A stretch of DNA of 64,000 bases from Xenopus tropicalis. Its lineage: Eukaryota > Chordata > Amphibia > Anura > Pipidae. Where the stretch lies: NCBI RefSeq assembly GCF_000004195.4, contig NC_030683.2:84283410-84347409 (forward strand), given 5' to 3'. The position numbers and the translations under genes were made by a program. The notes beneath the pieces are model-generated. The model ran no database searches, was not told where the DNA came from, and saw nothing but the letters and a program-made list of their open reading frames with translations. Shown one piece after another: positions 36,534-47,193 of the stretch (positions within the stretch are counted from its first letter, which is position 1; every line of letters starts with the position of its first letter).

Positions 36534-37489
36534 CCAGGGCTGTATGTATATAAAGGCAACTGGGAGCTTGTGCCTAGGGAGGCAGTTTTAGGGGGTTGGC
36601 TGTCGGTCACCTATATAAAAGATTATTTCAAAAAGAAAAAACCTCCATGGCTGCCTCTGGAGACTTGACTTGTAAATCTGGCAGCTGAGCGGGGATGGTG
36701 AGGGTCATCCTGACGTCACTTCCATACGCTGGGGGTGCATTTAGGTCCAGTACCTAGGGTTGCTCTTGCTGGGGCATCTTTGGAGGCACAGACCTTCCCT
36801 GCTAAAACTTTTCCCCAACTAGATAAGGAAAAGCCACAACCCTCCACCTGCTGTCAAATAAAAATGACAAATATATCCACCAACAAAATGTGGAATAATT
36901 CTTCAGTATTTGTAACAATTTATGCTATCTGCAGTGCAGCCAGGGCTCAGAAGCTTTGGGTTCCCTATTGCCCCGAGGATTGGAAATTGTTATCTTGCTT
37001 TGTGACAGACTGATGGGTTAGGGGCCCAAAACAAACACACCCTGGGTTACTTCAAAGTCTTATTCCTCTGCTCTTTAGTCTATTTGTCTGTTCCTCTATA
37101 ACTTATCACAAAAATGTACAGGTATGAAAGACATCAGGGACAGAACTAGGGGTAGGCAGGATAGGGAGCAGTTGCCAGTAAGTGCAAACCCCCCCCCCCC
37201 CCCCAGCTCCTTCCCACCCTGGCTTGCTTTTAGCTGCAGAAAGGGTGAGCGGGAGCAGTGCACAGACCTCAACAGTGCTGTTTTTTCAGCGGGTAGGTGA
37301 GCACTATTGGGAGCTAGGACAAGAGGCACTTGCCATCATATCATACCTATGATTTGCTTTATAGTTTGTTTTGGACACAGCTGACTGGGCCACTGATGGA
37401 CATTAACATTTTTGTACTTCAGTCACAGTTACTTTGGAACAAAAGAACTTACTATGACTTACTATGACCCTATACACTATTATAATCAG

Positions 37490-37740
37490 TGGTGTAACTA
37501 TAGAGGAAACATACCCTGCAATCACGGGGGAGGGGCTGGGGGACAGGGCGGGAACCTAAGCCGCTGGGTCTGCTTCCTCTATAGGCCAAAAAATCCACCC
37601 TTTCCAGGCACTCATTTAAATATTTGAAGGATCACGAGAGGCAGCAGGTGGGGGGGGCTCCTGTGCGCACCAGGCTCTTTTGAAGATTTATTTTTTGCGG
37701 GGGGTGGAGGTCAGGCACCCGCTTGTTACCCTACTCATTA
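37490..37740. mobile_element. hAT-like repeat fragment
   Basis: Starts cagtggtgtaactatagagg, close to the agtggcgtaacta end near 19680. GC-rich, non-coding and without a clear right end. Confidence 0.4.
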
Positions 37741-38280
37741 TTATGAACAAATGGGGGAATGTAACAAAAGTTACAAGTGGAATAAATATTTGCAATACAA
37801 TATTGCGACAATATAATATTGATAGTTTCACAGTATTACATAAAAATTGCACATATCCCTATTATTAAAAAATGTTTGAAATGAGTGGGATTTGTTTGAT
37901 ATTGCAAAATACTGACTTTCACTGCACATTGGTACACACTAGAAAAGATTCTAAATGTGCTGCTAAATACCTTTGTGACTTCACTTCACATAATATCAGC
38001 AAATGTAGAAACTGAAAAGCCTCCATCCTCCTTTCACGGCATCCTGTAGAGATGGGAAATGTGCTGCCTTCGGCAGTGATTTGTCTCTCTTAGGCAGAAC
38101 ATATATCTTAATGGCAAGTGGAGACAAGGAGGGTAGGAATGTTTTGATGTTTTCAGCCTGTTTTCCAGTTAAAACGCCCCGGGTGCCATGGGCCTAGAGG
38201 GATATAATTTGTGTGTTATTTGTGACTCTCTCAACATATTTTTTTTTTTCAAGACAAAAATGTACTGTTTAATTTTCTAA

Positions 38281-38395
38281 TAGGCTATTATAAGTCACCG
38301 TGGAGTTTCAAGACCATATAAAAGAACAAGGCTGAAGACCAAGTGCTTTTATCCAGGTCATGGAACTCCAAGGTGACTTCTAATATCCTCATACT
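38281..38395. repeat. Hairpin-forming short element
   Basis: taagtcaccgtggagtttca and tggaactccaaggtgact form an outer inverted repeat. An inner pair, ataaaag.ac and gtgctttta, surrounds aaggctgaagacc. Probably a foldback MITE. Confidence 0.6.
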
Positions 38396-40386
38396 TTAGG
38401 GGGTATTTTATTTTAATAATACAAGTTTTAGTAAGTCACATGATAGTAATGATATTACTAAGCATAATTTATAAGGATATAATTTACAGGATATTCATGG
38501 CTCTTGTGTATTATATAATTATATACATATATAATTGTATTATTTCAACCTTCTTTTCTTGCTGTAATTAGTGGGACTTGTAGCTGTAGCTTGATTTCCA
38601 TTTGATGGCTTGTTATGCCGCCAGCACTGTTTCATTGTTTGTTTTACACTACCTACTGGTTGCATTAATGTTTGCTATTGTTGTTTTGTGAAATGTCCTT
38701 CCTGGGTCACCCACCATACTTTACCATGTAAGCTTGTGTAATCCAGGAAATGATTAGTATAGCTGCCATCGTTACACTGTTACCAGTTATGGCATTCCAT
38801 CTGCAGTAATCCGACGCTATCCAGCCTTGTGGTAGCATCATTGGTAAGTAATACTAATTCCTAATTCTGGTGCACCAATATAATAAGTTATTTTTCAATT
38901 TCTTAATGTTTAAGCCAGTTTATGATCAGGTTACATGCCATCACCACATTGTGGTCTCATATAAGTCATTGCCCAGGCATCTAGGCCTTATTCTATCACA
39001 GTTGCCTCTCATCCTTTATGCATTTATATATAAAATCATAGCTCCCAACTGTCCCGATTTTTGCAGGACAGTCCCTCTTTTGACAGCTCAAGCCGCAGTC
39101 CCCGGTTCTTACTGAAATGTCCCTCATTTCCCTTTGATCTCCTGCACTGAACGCTAAAAAAATACAAATTTAATTAAAAAATAGCTTTTGGCAGAGAGCC
39201 CAGAAAGTTAACAAGCTACACCTGCACTTAGATACAATTGTAACTAATAAGCTAAACAGGTCTCTTGGGGGAACTGAGACTTGCAGCTTAAAGGGCAATT
39301 TCAGCTTTTTAAACAAAACTGTAATAACACATAAAACCCCCAGCAATAAAACCCCAGCCATAAAACCCCCAGAAATGTGTTCAAACTTTAACTAACCTCG
39401 TCAAATTTTGTCAAATAGGAGTGGCATTTTGGGGGTGTGGTCACAAAAATGGGTGTGGTCAGAAAACTTTTGCAGCACGGAGCGTGCCATTTCTTTTTGT
39501 CCCTCTTTCCATTTTCAAAATGTTGGGAGGTATGTATGTTATTGTTTGAATATACCTTACAGTGTTTTAACCCTTTAAGTGCAAGCAGAAATTCAGTTGC
39601 ACAAAATGCTAGACGTTTTTGGATTATTTTGTGCTCTCTCATTTTAGGGGCATTTCCAGGGGGAACCATACATCAGGGTTTATTTCCAGGAGAACCTACG
39701 CCTTCTGGAACAAGATTTAGAGTGCAGGGGCACCTGAGGCAGAAGCCCTGGTGAACAGTTAGATTCCCAATACGCATAGATTTACCAAACTATGTGGCGT
39801 ACAGGGGCACCCAAATTGATATATAGCAGACAAAATTTCCATGGGCTAAAACAAGTACCAAAGAACAATGTGGAATGCAATACAGTAATATCCAATAAAC
39901 CATTAAATTAATATACTTTTTTCACCGAGTATAATCTGAAGTCAGGATCACAGTTTTAATATTTTGGCTTGGGCAAATTAGTTCTATGGACAAAATGGAA
40001 AAAATGGCTGAAAATGCACCAAAATCTCCAAAAATGTCATATAAGCACCAAAATAACATACAAAAAGCATTTCACAGTGCAGTTAGCAGATATGATATTC
40101 ACAATGGCAAAAAAAACATTTCAATAAAAAACAAAGCCACAAAACTGTGTAATTGTGTATATGTGTGTACACTTGGCAAAATGTGTGTTTTATGTGTGTG
40201 TGCATGTGTGTAAGTATGTGTGAGTGCTGTGAATATGTAAATCTCCAAAAATGTAGGTGTGTCTAAATGTGTGTATTAGTGTGTGTTGTTTTGATGCTAA
40301 CATGGGCTTTGCAGGCAGATCTGGATGAGATGCAGGAACTGGAGAATTCCTCTTCTTGACTTGATCCGGTGAGTGGCTGGCACTGG

Positions 40387-40556
40387 CAGAAGCGCAATTG
40401 CGCTCTCTGCACTAGAAGAGCCGAATTTCCGGTTTAAAAAACGGAAATTCGGCTCTTAAAGTTACCAGGAGCGGCTTTTTGCCGCCCCTGGTAACTGGGG
40501 CGCTTCTGCCGCCTGAGGCGAGTTTCTCAACTCGCCTAATGGCAGAAGCGCCCCTG
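40387..40556. repeat. Cluster of nested hairpins (MITE-like)
   Basis: gccgaatttccg and cggaaattcggc pair exactly at 40420-40457. ccaggagcggc and gccgcccctgg pair at 40468-40495. ggcagaagcgc occurs at both ends and inverted at about 40500. Non-coding, GC-rich against an A/T-rich surround. Confidence 0.65.
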
Positions 40557-40738
40557 TTCACTACATGCCAGCTCTGTTATTCCTACTGTGCAATACACAC
40601 AATTCTTCAGGAATATTTATAAAAAGTAGCCTTTCAGTGTGCTCACCATCAACTGCTAATAACTAGAATTCTTGCCTGACTGTATCTAAGGGCTACTGAT
40701 TAAAGTCTTAGGTACCCTCTGGGTCTGAGGCACATTAG

Positions 40739-40955
40739 AGGGCAGATTAATCAAAATGTTTAGAGCTTAATAGAAAAAAAAATCACCCACATTCTATTCA
40801 TTCCTATGGGATATTTAGAAGCATAATTTTAAATGGCGAGCTCTAACTTTCACCCATTAGTATATACGCTTCTAAAAATCCCATAGGAAGGAATAGAACG
40901 TGGGTGAATTTTTATCTATTCAGCTCTAATCTCACATTTTGATAATTCTGCCCCT
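40739..40955. mobile_element. Palindromic MITE
   Basis: Ends agggcagattaatcaaaatg and cattttgataattctgcccct are complementary. An internal pair, attcctatgggat and atcccataggaa(gg)aat, extends the palindrome. Confidence 0.75.
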
Positions 40956-41939
40956 ACAAGTGCAGCATGTCAAATTTGATGAACACCATGTTATGTTTAC
41001 CTTCCCCAAGCAAATTATGGCTTCTGTGTTGTCTGTTCAGCTCTGCATAACAATCTTTCTACCTGGAGTTTGGTAGCTAATTAGAAGGTTGTCTTCTTCA
41101 TGTGACCCAGGTAATTTTAAGGTGCAGGCAAGTAGAAACGAGTGGTGAAATTAGCAGCCACTTATCTGTAATTATTACAGTGAATACACTTCCTAAGTAC
41201 TGGTGTTCTACTTTTTGAGAACATACTTTTAAGGTCAAACTGTGCTCCTTCCTACGGAACTAATCCAGGGGAAAAAAGATCATTCTTCTAATGTTCTAGC
41301 TTATAAAAAACATTACAGTATAACATTCAGCAGTGAATAGATTTCAGTCAGAATGTCAGTGCCCAAAAAAATTTTGAAGTTCCCAGTTGTACTTTGGACA
41401 GAGTACAGAGAAGCAGATATTGGTGAAGACAGTTGCTAAGGTCTTAATGTGAATAGAGAGTACTAGACTTTAGGATTAGTGATGTGATGGCCAGCCCAGA
41501 ACCCACAGGAACCGTACATTTACCCGCAGATTGGGCTGGTTCAGGCTGCCGTCCACACACCTCTCGTGGATGGGTTCTGGGTGAACCTCCATACGCCCAC
41601 CTTGCCAGAGACCCTTCTTTGCCCTGCTTCCTCCTCCAGTGCTCTGTATTTATAGATTTCTGTCATCCCGCCATACCCTTTTCATGACATCAGAGAGGGG
41701 CAGGTCGGACGTGGTTCTATAAATACTCAGGCTCAGTGGGTTAGGATTGGGTGTAGGTACTCTTTAATAATATGTGCCACTGGGTAATCCTAAATAGAAA
41801 ATTGCTATTTTAAGGGCTGCTTCCTGGGATCATACCATCCATGATGCACACAAACAAACCAAGGGCACACATACACACTAGGCCACATCATCCAATTAAT
41901 GGACAGAGTTCTGTCTTATAGCACTGTAACCCTTTCTTG

Positions 41940-42720
41940 GCACATTCACTTAAATTTGGGCTGTATTTACAGGAGATGTGTGTTCTCAGAGAAATATTGA
42001 TACAGGGAACTGGGAAACAGCGCAGTGCCTCCACCTAGTGGGAACACACCTCAGGGGGATTTCCACTAGGAAATAATCACACACGGTTTGCAGCAATATC
42101 AAACTTTATATAACTTTTGAAATAGAAAGTAGAACAGCTTTAGGAACGACTGATAATCCTGTCCTGAGGAACTTGTGCAGTCTATCCACTGCTGGCAGTC
42201 TCTGTACTTTGCCCAGCCCCAACTTGGATCTAGATAGACCCCAACCCTTAAATCAGTTCAGTCCCTTCCCCAAGAGCTCTTAAGTCCCCCCAGGTAGCGC
42301 TACTTGCCCCAGAGTACCTTCCCCTATGGAAAGGTGGCTGCTCCCACGTAGAAGGCAAACGGGCAATAACTGTTCACTCCAGGGGACACACACAGAGAGT
42401 TCCACAGAGGACTTTATACACCCTGGCAGTCCTGCAGACTTTTATTCTTTTTAGCTTGAACTCACAACAGTTTGTACTGGCTGCTCACTCTAGCTCTCTA
42501 TCTCTGCACTGGCAAACAACAGCAGGGGCTCCCTTTATAAGCTGCTGGGCCCGCCCCTAGATTTTTGGCTCCAAAACTTAGGCACACCTCTCCCAGAGGT
42601 GCACTGGCGCATCCAGCCAATCGGATCCCCCCCAGTCTGTAGCTAGGCTGGATGAGATCACAGACTGAGAAACACAGCCCATCACTAAATGGTGGATGAA
42701 GGGAAAGGATGTAAAAGGGC
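41940..42720 (-). mobile_element. Possible LTR-retroelement remnant (solo LTR-like)
   Basis: On the - strand a TATA-like gcttataaaggg (about 42540) is followed roughly 95 nt later by gaataaaagtc (about 42442). This is the promoter and polyadenylation order expected inside an LTR. The segment differs in texture (C-rich, few repeats). I cannot place TG...CA ends or a target duplication, so this is a weak call. Confidence 0.3.
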
Positions 42721-43382
42721 AATATTTACTGATATATTCCAGTTTCTTAACATTCTTTGATAGGCCACTTAAAAGAGAAGGAAAGGCTAAATCACTAGGG
42801 GCCGGGGGCCAAATGTTAGGCTCCCCACAGTGATTGTAATCACTTACCTGAAACCCCCAGCTGGTGCTCTTGTTAGGAGGAAACTGCACAGAGTAAATGC
42901 AGGTAGGTACCCTTCCCACATTATTACATCATACAAACTGACCCTAGCATGTGTGAATATGAGAATTATGCGTAGAGTTCAGCGTCAATGAGCTAGTCCT
43001 GTCCATACAGCCTGTCATAGGAGAATAAATTGCATGTTGGCACAGGATAAATGTGGTACCTGCATTAAATAGAGCACAGTTATGTTTGAATGACATGCAT
43101 GCTGATACAAGTAGCATTCTCAACCTACACTACCAGTACATACCAATTCTGTAATCATTGCCTTCAATACCCAGCCCGCATCAGCCTCTAGCTGAAAAAC
43201 TTTTGAGAGGCACCAAGCACAGGATTTCAGAACTGTCAAGATTCCTTCATAAAAAAAATTGATAACATTCTTAGCCATTGCAGACATTATAAAAGAATTG
43301 ATCCTATCACATGATCCTATCATGTTTTGTTATACTTCCAGCTTTTCACTTTGCCACGTACAAGCCGCACAGACTACCCGTA

Positions 43383-43601
43383 CAGGCCCGGATTTGTGGA
43401 GAGGACACAAAGGCCCGGGCCTAGGGTGGCACAAATTTGGGGGCGGCTTGCTGCCCTGCCACACCAAAATCTTAAAATTTTGCTTCCATACGAAGCAATG
43501 GGGACTTTTCCCTACTGCTCTGTATGCAAGTGTGGCCCTCCGCGCATGCTCACTCGTGGAGGGGAGCGACTCGCAGGGGCCAGACTGGAAATCTGGCCCT
43601 G
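43383..43601. mobile_element. hAT-type MITE
   Basis: Ends caggcccggattt and aaatctggccctg match the 27751-28077 element, but no clear 8-bp duplication flanks it. Pseudo-frames across it are not genes. Confidence 0.7.
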
Positions 43602-44100
43602 CACTTAGTCTAAAGACTGTCATCGATTTACAGCAGGCTGTCTGGAATTTCCATGCCCAAAAAAAGCCTATATACTAAGAAGATATTGTTACTAAGAAGC
43701 TGTTGCTCATCAAAAGAGTCCCATTTCATAATAACTCTGTGGGGCGCAAGAAATAAGAACAAATTTCCATCTTCAGCCTACTACTGAGATGCTAAGGAGT
43801 CAAAAAATGGAGAGAGGAAGCAAATGAGTCACCTGATCAACTTTCAGTGGACATGAGTGTTATTTTGCCAGTTAGCCATTAGAAAGCCACATTTTATACC
43901 TTATGTTACCTTTCTACTTCTACTAGAAAAGCGATGGCATTTAGGCTCTGAGACTCTACAAAGACACTAAAGTGATTGACTATGAGAGTGACTCCCGTTC
44001 CGACTCTATAATTCCTAAGAGCCTATTAGACACTATTCTTGGTAATGAGCATCTCAGCGCACTCCACCAGAATTCTAAAAACATTTATCTCTAATATTGT

Positions 44101-44545
44101 GATGCCCTTGGGCAAAACTGGTGTGTAGTTGGGAATCTGATCAGCTATTATCCTGGCTTTTGCTTTAAAAACCCAGTGGGTAAGCTTTATGCCTATAGGA
44201 TAAACCCAGGTAAATGGGATTTTTGTAAGAGCCTTAAGGAATTTGTTCCCCGAATCCCTTTGACTTATTTGCATTCGTATGAGGCGGTCTCCTCAACCAT
44301 TTTAACTTGTTTGTGAATCCCCACTCCTGGCTCTACCTAAGCTGATCAGAAAACCCTGCACTACACTGATGAGCCCCAAGAAGGGTGAAACTGGTCTGTA
44401 GTTGGGAATCTGATCAGCTATTATCCTGGCTTTTGGTTTAAAAACCCAGTGGGTGAGCTTCTGCCTATAGGATAAACCCATGTAAATTGGATTTTTCTAA
44501 GAGCCTTAAGGAATTTGTTCCCAGAATCCCTTTGACTTATTGTCT
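44101..44545 (+). repeat. Two-copy direct repeat, 273-bp period, carrying hammerhead ribozymes
   Basis: About 155-170 bp beginning at the ribozyme core is repeated at 44101-44270 and 44374-44545 with few differences (ttgggaatctgatcagctat, aaaaacccagtgggt, cctataggataaaccca, gagccttaaggaatttgttc). The spacer between them contains the 5' side of the second ribozyme. The organisation resembles a dimer of a small self-cleaving-RNA retroelement (retrozyme-like) or a Penelope-type terminal repeat. Confidence 0.75.
44341..44418 (+). ncRNA. Hammerhead ribozyme, type I, complete core and stems
   Basis: Self-cleaving RNA. Core CTGATGA is at 44366-44372 and GAAA at 44387-44390. Stem II pairs 44373-44376 with 44383-44386 (one G.U pair, three C-G) with a 6-nt loop. 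A minimal stem III (A44390-U44395, C44391-G44394, 2-nt loop) leads to a GUC cleavage triplet at 44394-44396. Stem I pairs actaca (44360-44365) with tgtagt (44397-44402), then ccc (44354-44356) with ggg (44404-44406), then gctgatcag (44341-44349) with ctgatcagc (44410-44418), separated by small internal loops as in natural hammerheads. Cleavage is predicted after C44396. Structure was read by eye; no covariance search was run. Confidence 0.85.
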
Positions 44546-46006
44546 TTTACATAAATGTCTAAAATAGCTATGCCCTTTCATTGTCTTTAAGATTTACTTT
44601 ATTTCCCCAGCTGATGTATAAATCTTGGCCAGAACTAAAATGGATGAACATAATGCTACAACAGACTGTAAGTCACCTAAGTAGTTAATTTGGGACCAGG
44701 CAATTTATGGAGAGAACTATATTATGGAATAACATTGCTAGTCAGAAATGCAGCCGATAGTCCTTTCAAAATGCTGTGTGAGCACATTGTTCATAGCAGG
44801 CTTCACCTTTCCTCCCTCCTCTTTTCATAGCCTTTCATAGCCTCACATCCTTCCATTGTGCCTGTGTGGAGCTGAGAACTAAAGCCATTAACCTTGAGAT
44901 TTCCTAGTGCTCCTGTGCACTGCCCTGCTGGGATAAAAGCTCTGTTCTGCAGCTCTGCTGGCAGGCAATAATTCTTACCTTCCGTGTTGTGATCAGCAGA
45001 CACGTCACAGCTGAAATGCTGAATTACTTATGCTAAAGGGAGCTATCAAGACTTATCCGTCAGTTCAACCCCTGCCACCTTGACATTTGGTAATCTCTGT
45101 TATATAGGTTTTTGCTCTTTGGTGCAGTAGCTAAAAGTGAATTTAGTCTAGCATTTGTATCTGCAACAGAGGAGGTTTTTGGAGCCTTTTTGCAAAATCA
45201 GTATATCTGGTACTGTAGGTAAGCAGGAAAGGATCTTCCTACTTACAAAGTGCCTTATAAATACAGCAGGTAAACAGATATTGGTTAAAACAGTCAATAG
45301 TCAATATAAAGGTACATCTAAACCCTGTGGCTCTGCACTGCTCAACCACAATTTACCAGGGCTGTGTTTAGGTCCAGTGCCACCCTAGACACCGGACCGA
45401 ATGCACCCCCTATGTTGCAGAAGTGACGTCACACACAGCGTTATGTTACTTCCATAGGGGTGACATCATGTGCCATGGCACGAACCCCTTACCCACCAGG
45501 TCCATTGGCAGATTTCCTTAAGAACTCTGTGGCAGACTGGGGGATTTTAAATTTAAAAAAAAAAAAAAAAAATTCCATATATAGGAACCTGAGGACCACC
45601 CCCCAAAAACTGCCACCCTAGGCACAGGCCCAGAGGCCCACGGTATAATGCACGTTGGGAGCTGTAGTCCAGCAACACCAAGTTGTATTATTAAAGCAAT
45701 ATTGCACAATAACACTTTTCCCCAGTTCAATGAGAATTATATGAGAATCCCACCTATTCTGTCTCTATGTTCTTTGTTCCTGTAGTTGGAGTTAAAAGAG
45801 TTAAACTCGTTTTTTTTCTAGCACTAAACAAGTCTTTCCTTTATCCCCATGTCTGATTACAAAATAATGAAGCCAAAACTGTACAGTTATCTTACTTGTT
45901 TGTAAGATAACAGCAAGATGCATAACATAGTGATAATAAAATTAGTTCTTCATCAACTTCTGTAGAAAACTAAGGTGGGTAGTGGGAGAATAAGTTTTGA
46001 TCCTCT

Positions 46007-46461
46007 TTAAAGGGGAGGTTCACCATTATGTTAACGTTTAGTATGTTATAGTATGGCCAATTCTTAGCAACTTTTCAATTGGTCTTCATGTTTTATTTCT
46101 TATGGTCTTTGAACTATTTGCCTTTCTTCTTCTGAATCTTTTTAGCTTTCACTGACCCCGGCAGCGAAAAACTATTGCTCTGTGAGGCTACACTTTTATT
46201 GTTATTGTTACTTTTTATTTCTTATCTTTCTATTCAGCCCCTCTCCTATCATATTCCACTTTTTTAAACCACTGCCTGGTTGCTAGGGTAATTTGAACCC
46301 TAGCAACCAGATACCTGCTAAAATTCCAAACTGGAAAGTTGCTGAACAAAAAGCCAAATAATTCTAAAAGCACAAAAAATAAAAAGTGATGACCAATTGT
46401 CTCAGAATATCAAGCTCTACATCATACTAAAAGTTAATTTTAAGATGAACAACCCCTTTAA
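46007..46461. mobile_element. TTAA-flanked T2-like MITE
   Basis: Ends ttaaaggggaggttcacc and gatgaacaacccctttaa are complementary and include TTAA. An internal pair, ggttgctagggtaa and ccctagcaacc, forms a hairpin. A diverged copy lies at about 19945-20210. Confidence 0.8.
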
Positions 46462-46910
46462 ACTAGCGCCCAGCTTGCCCAATATTATGGCAGCTATCTG
46501 CTCACTAGGAGACAGGAGCATTCCTACAGAGTAGACAGGGGCTGGCAATCAGACTGCAGGGCTTACTAATACCTCAGATAACATAGCCGCTCAGATAATT
46601 TCTCAGATATATTTTTCATTAACTTCTTTTAAGAACGCCACTCAGTTGTCCTCATAAAATGGCACCTCATCAGCATTTAAAGTTTTCTAACTACAATAGC
46701 CACCAGAAGGCAAGTTTAAAATTGTAGCAAATGCCAAAGTCATTCCAGCCACATATTGTGTAAAATGCAGAGCAATCTTTCTGCCTACTGTGATAAAGAG
46801 TATAGTCAAAGAAAGGGGTTCTGGTTCCCCCACTGCATGTACATTCTTCTTATCCTGCTCGGAATATTACTGCAATAAAACATTTAAATGATTTGTCTTC
46901 TAAAGCTTTA

Positions 46911-47190
46911 GGGCTCTGGCACACGGGGAGATCAGTCGCCTGCAACAAATCACCCTGTTCGCGGGTGACTAATCTCCCCGAGTTGCCATCAGTTGCCATC
47001 CCACCGGCGAACATGTAAGTCGCCGGTGGGATGGCACACGCGGCGGCGTGTTTTCGGCAAATCGCCGAAAATGCCTCGCGAGGCAACTTCGGCGATTTGC
47101 CGGAATCGGCAGCGCAGCGTGTACCATCCCACCGGCGACTTACATGTTCGCCAGTGGGATGGTAGTTCGTGGAGATTAGTGCCAGAGCCC
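46911..47190. mobile_element. Palindromic MITE with TTA duplication and internal palindromes
   Basis: Ends gggctctggcac and gtgccagagccc, flanked by TTA (46908-46910, 47191-47193), as for PIF/Harbinger elements. Inside, the module ccatcccaccggcga is repeated in both orientations around gtaagtcgccgg, and a second palindrome centres on cctcgcgagg. CpG-rich. The open frames across it are spurious. Confidence 0.8.
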
Positions 47191-47193
47191 TTA

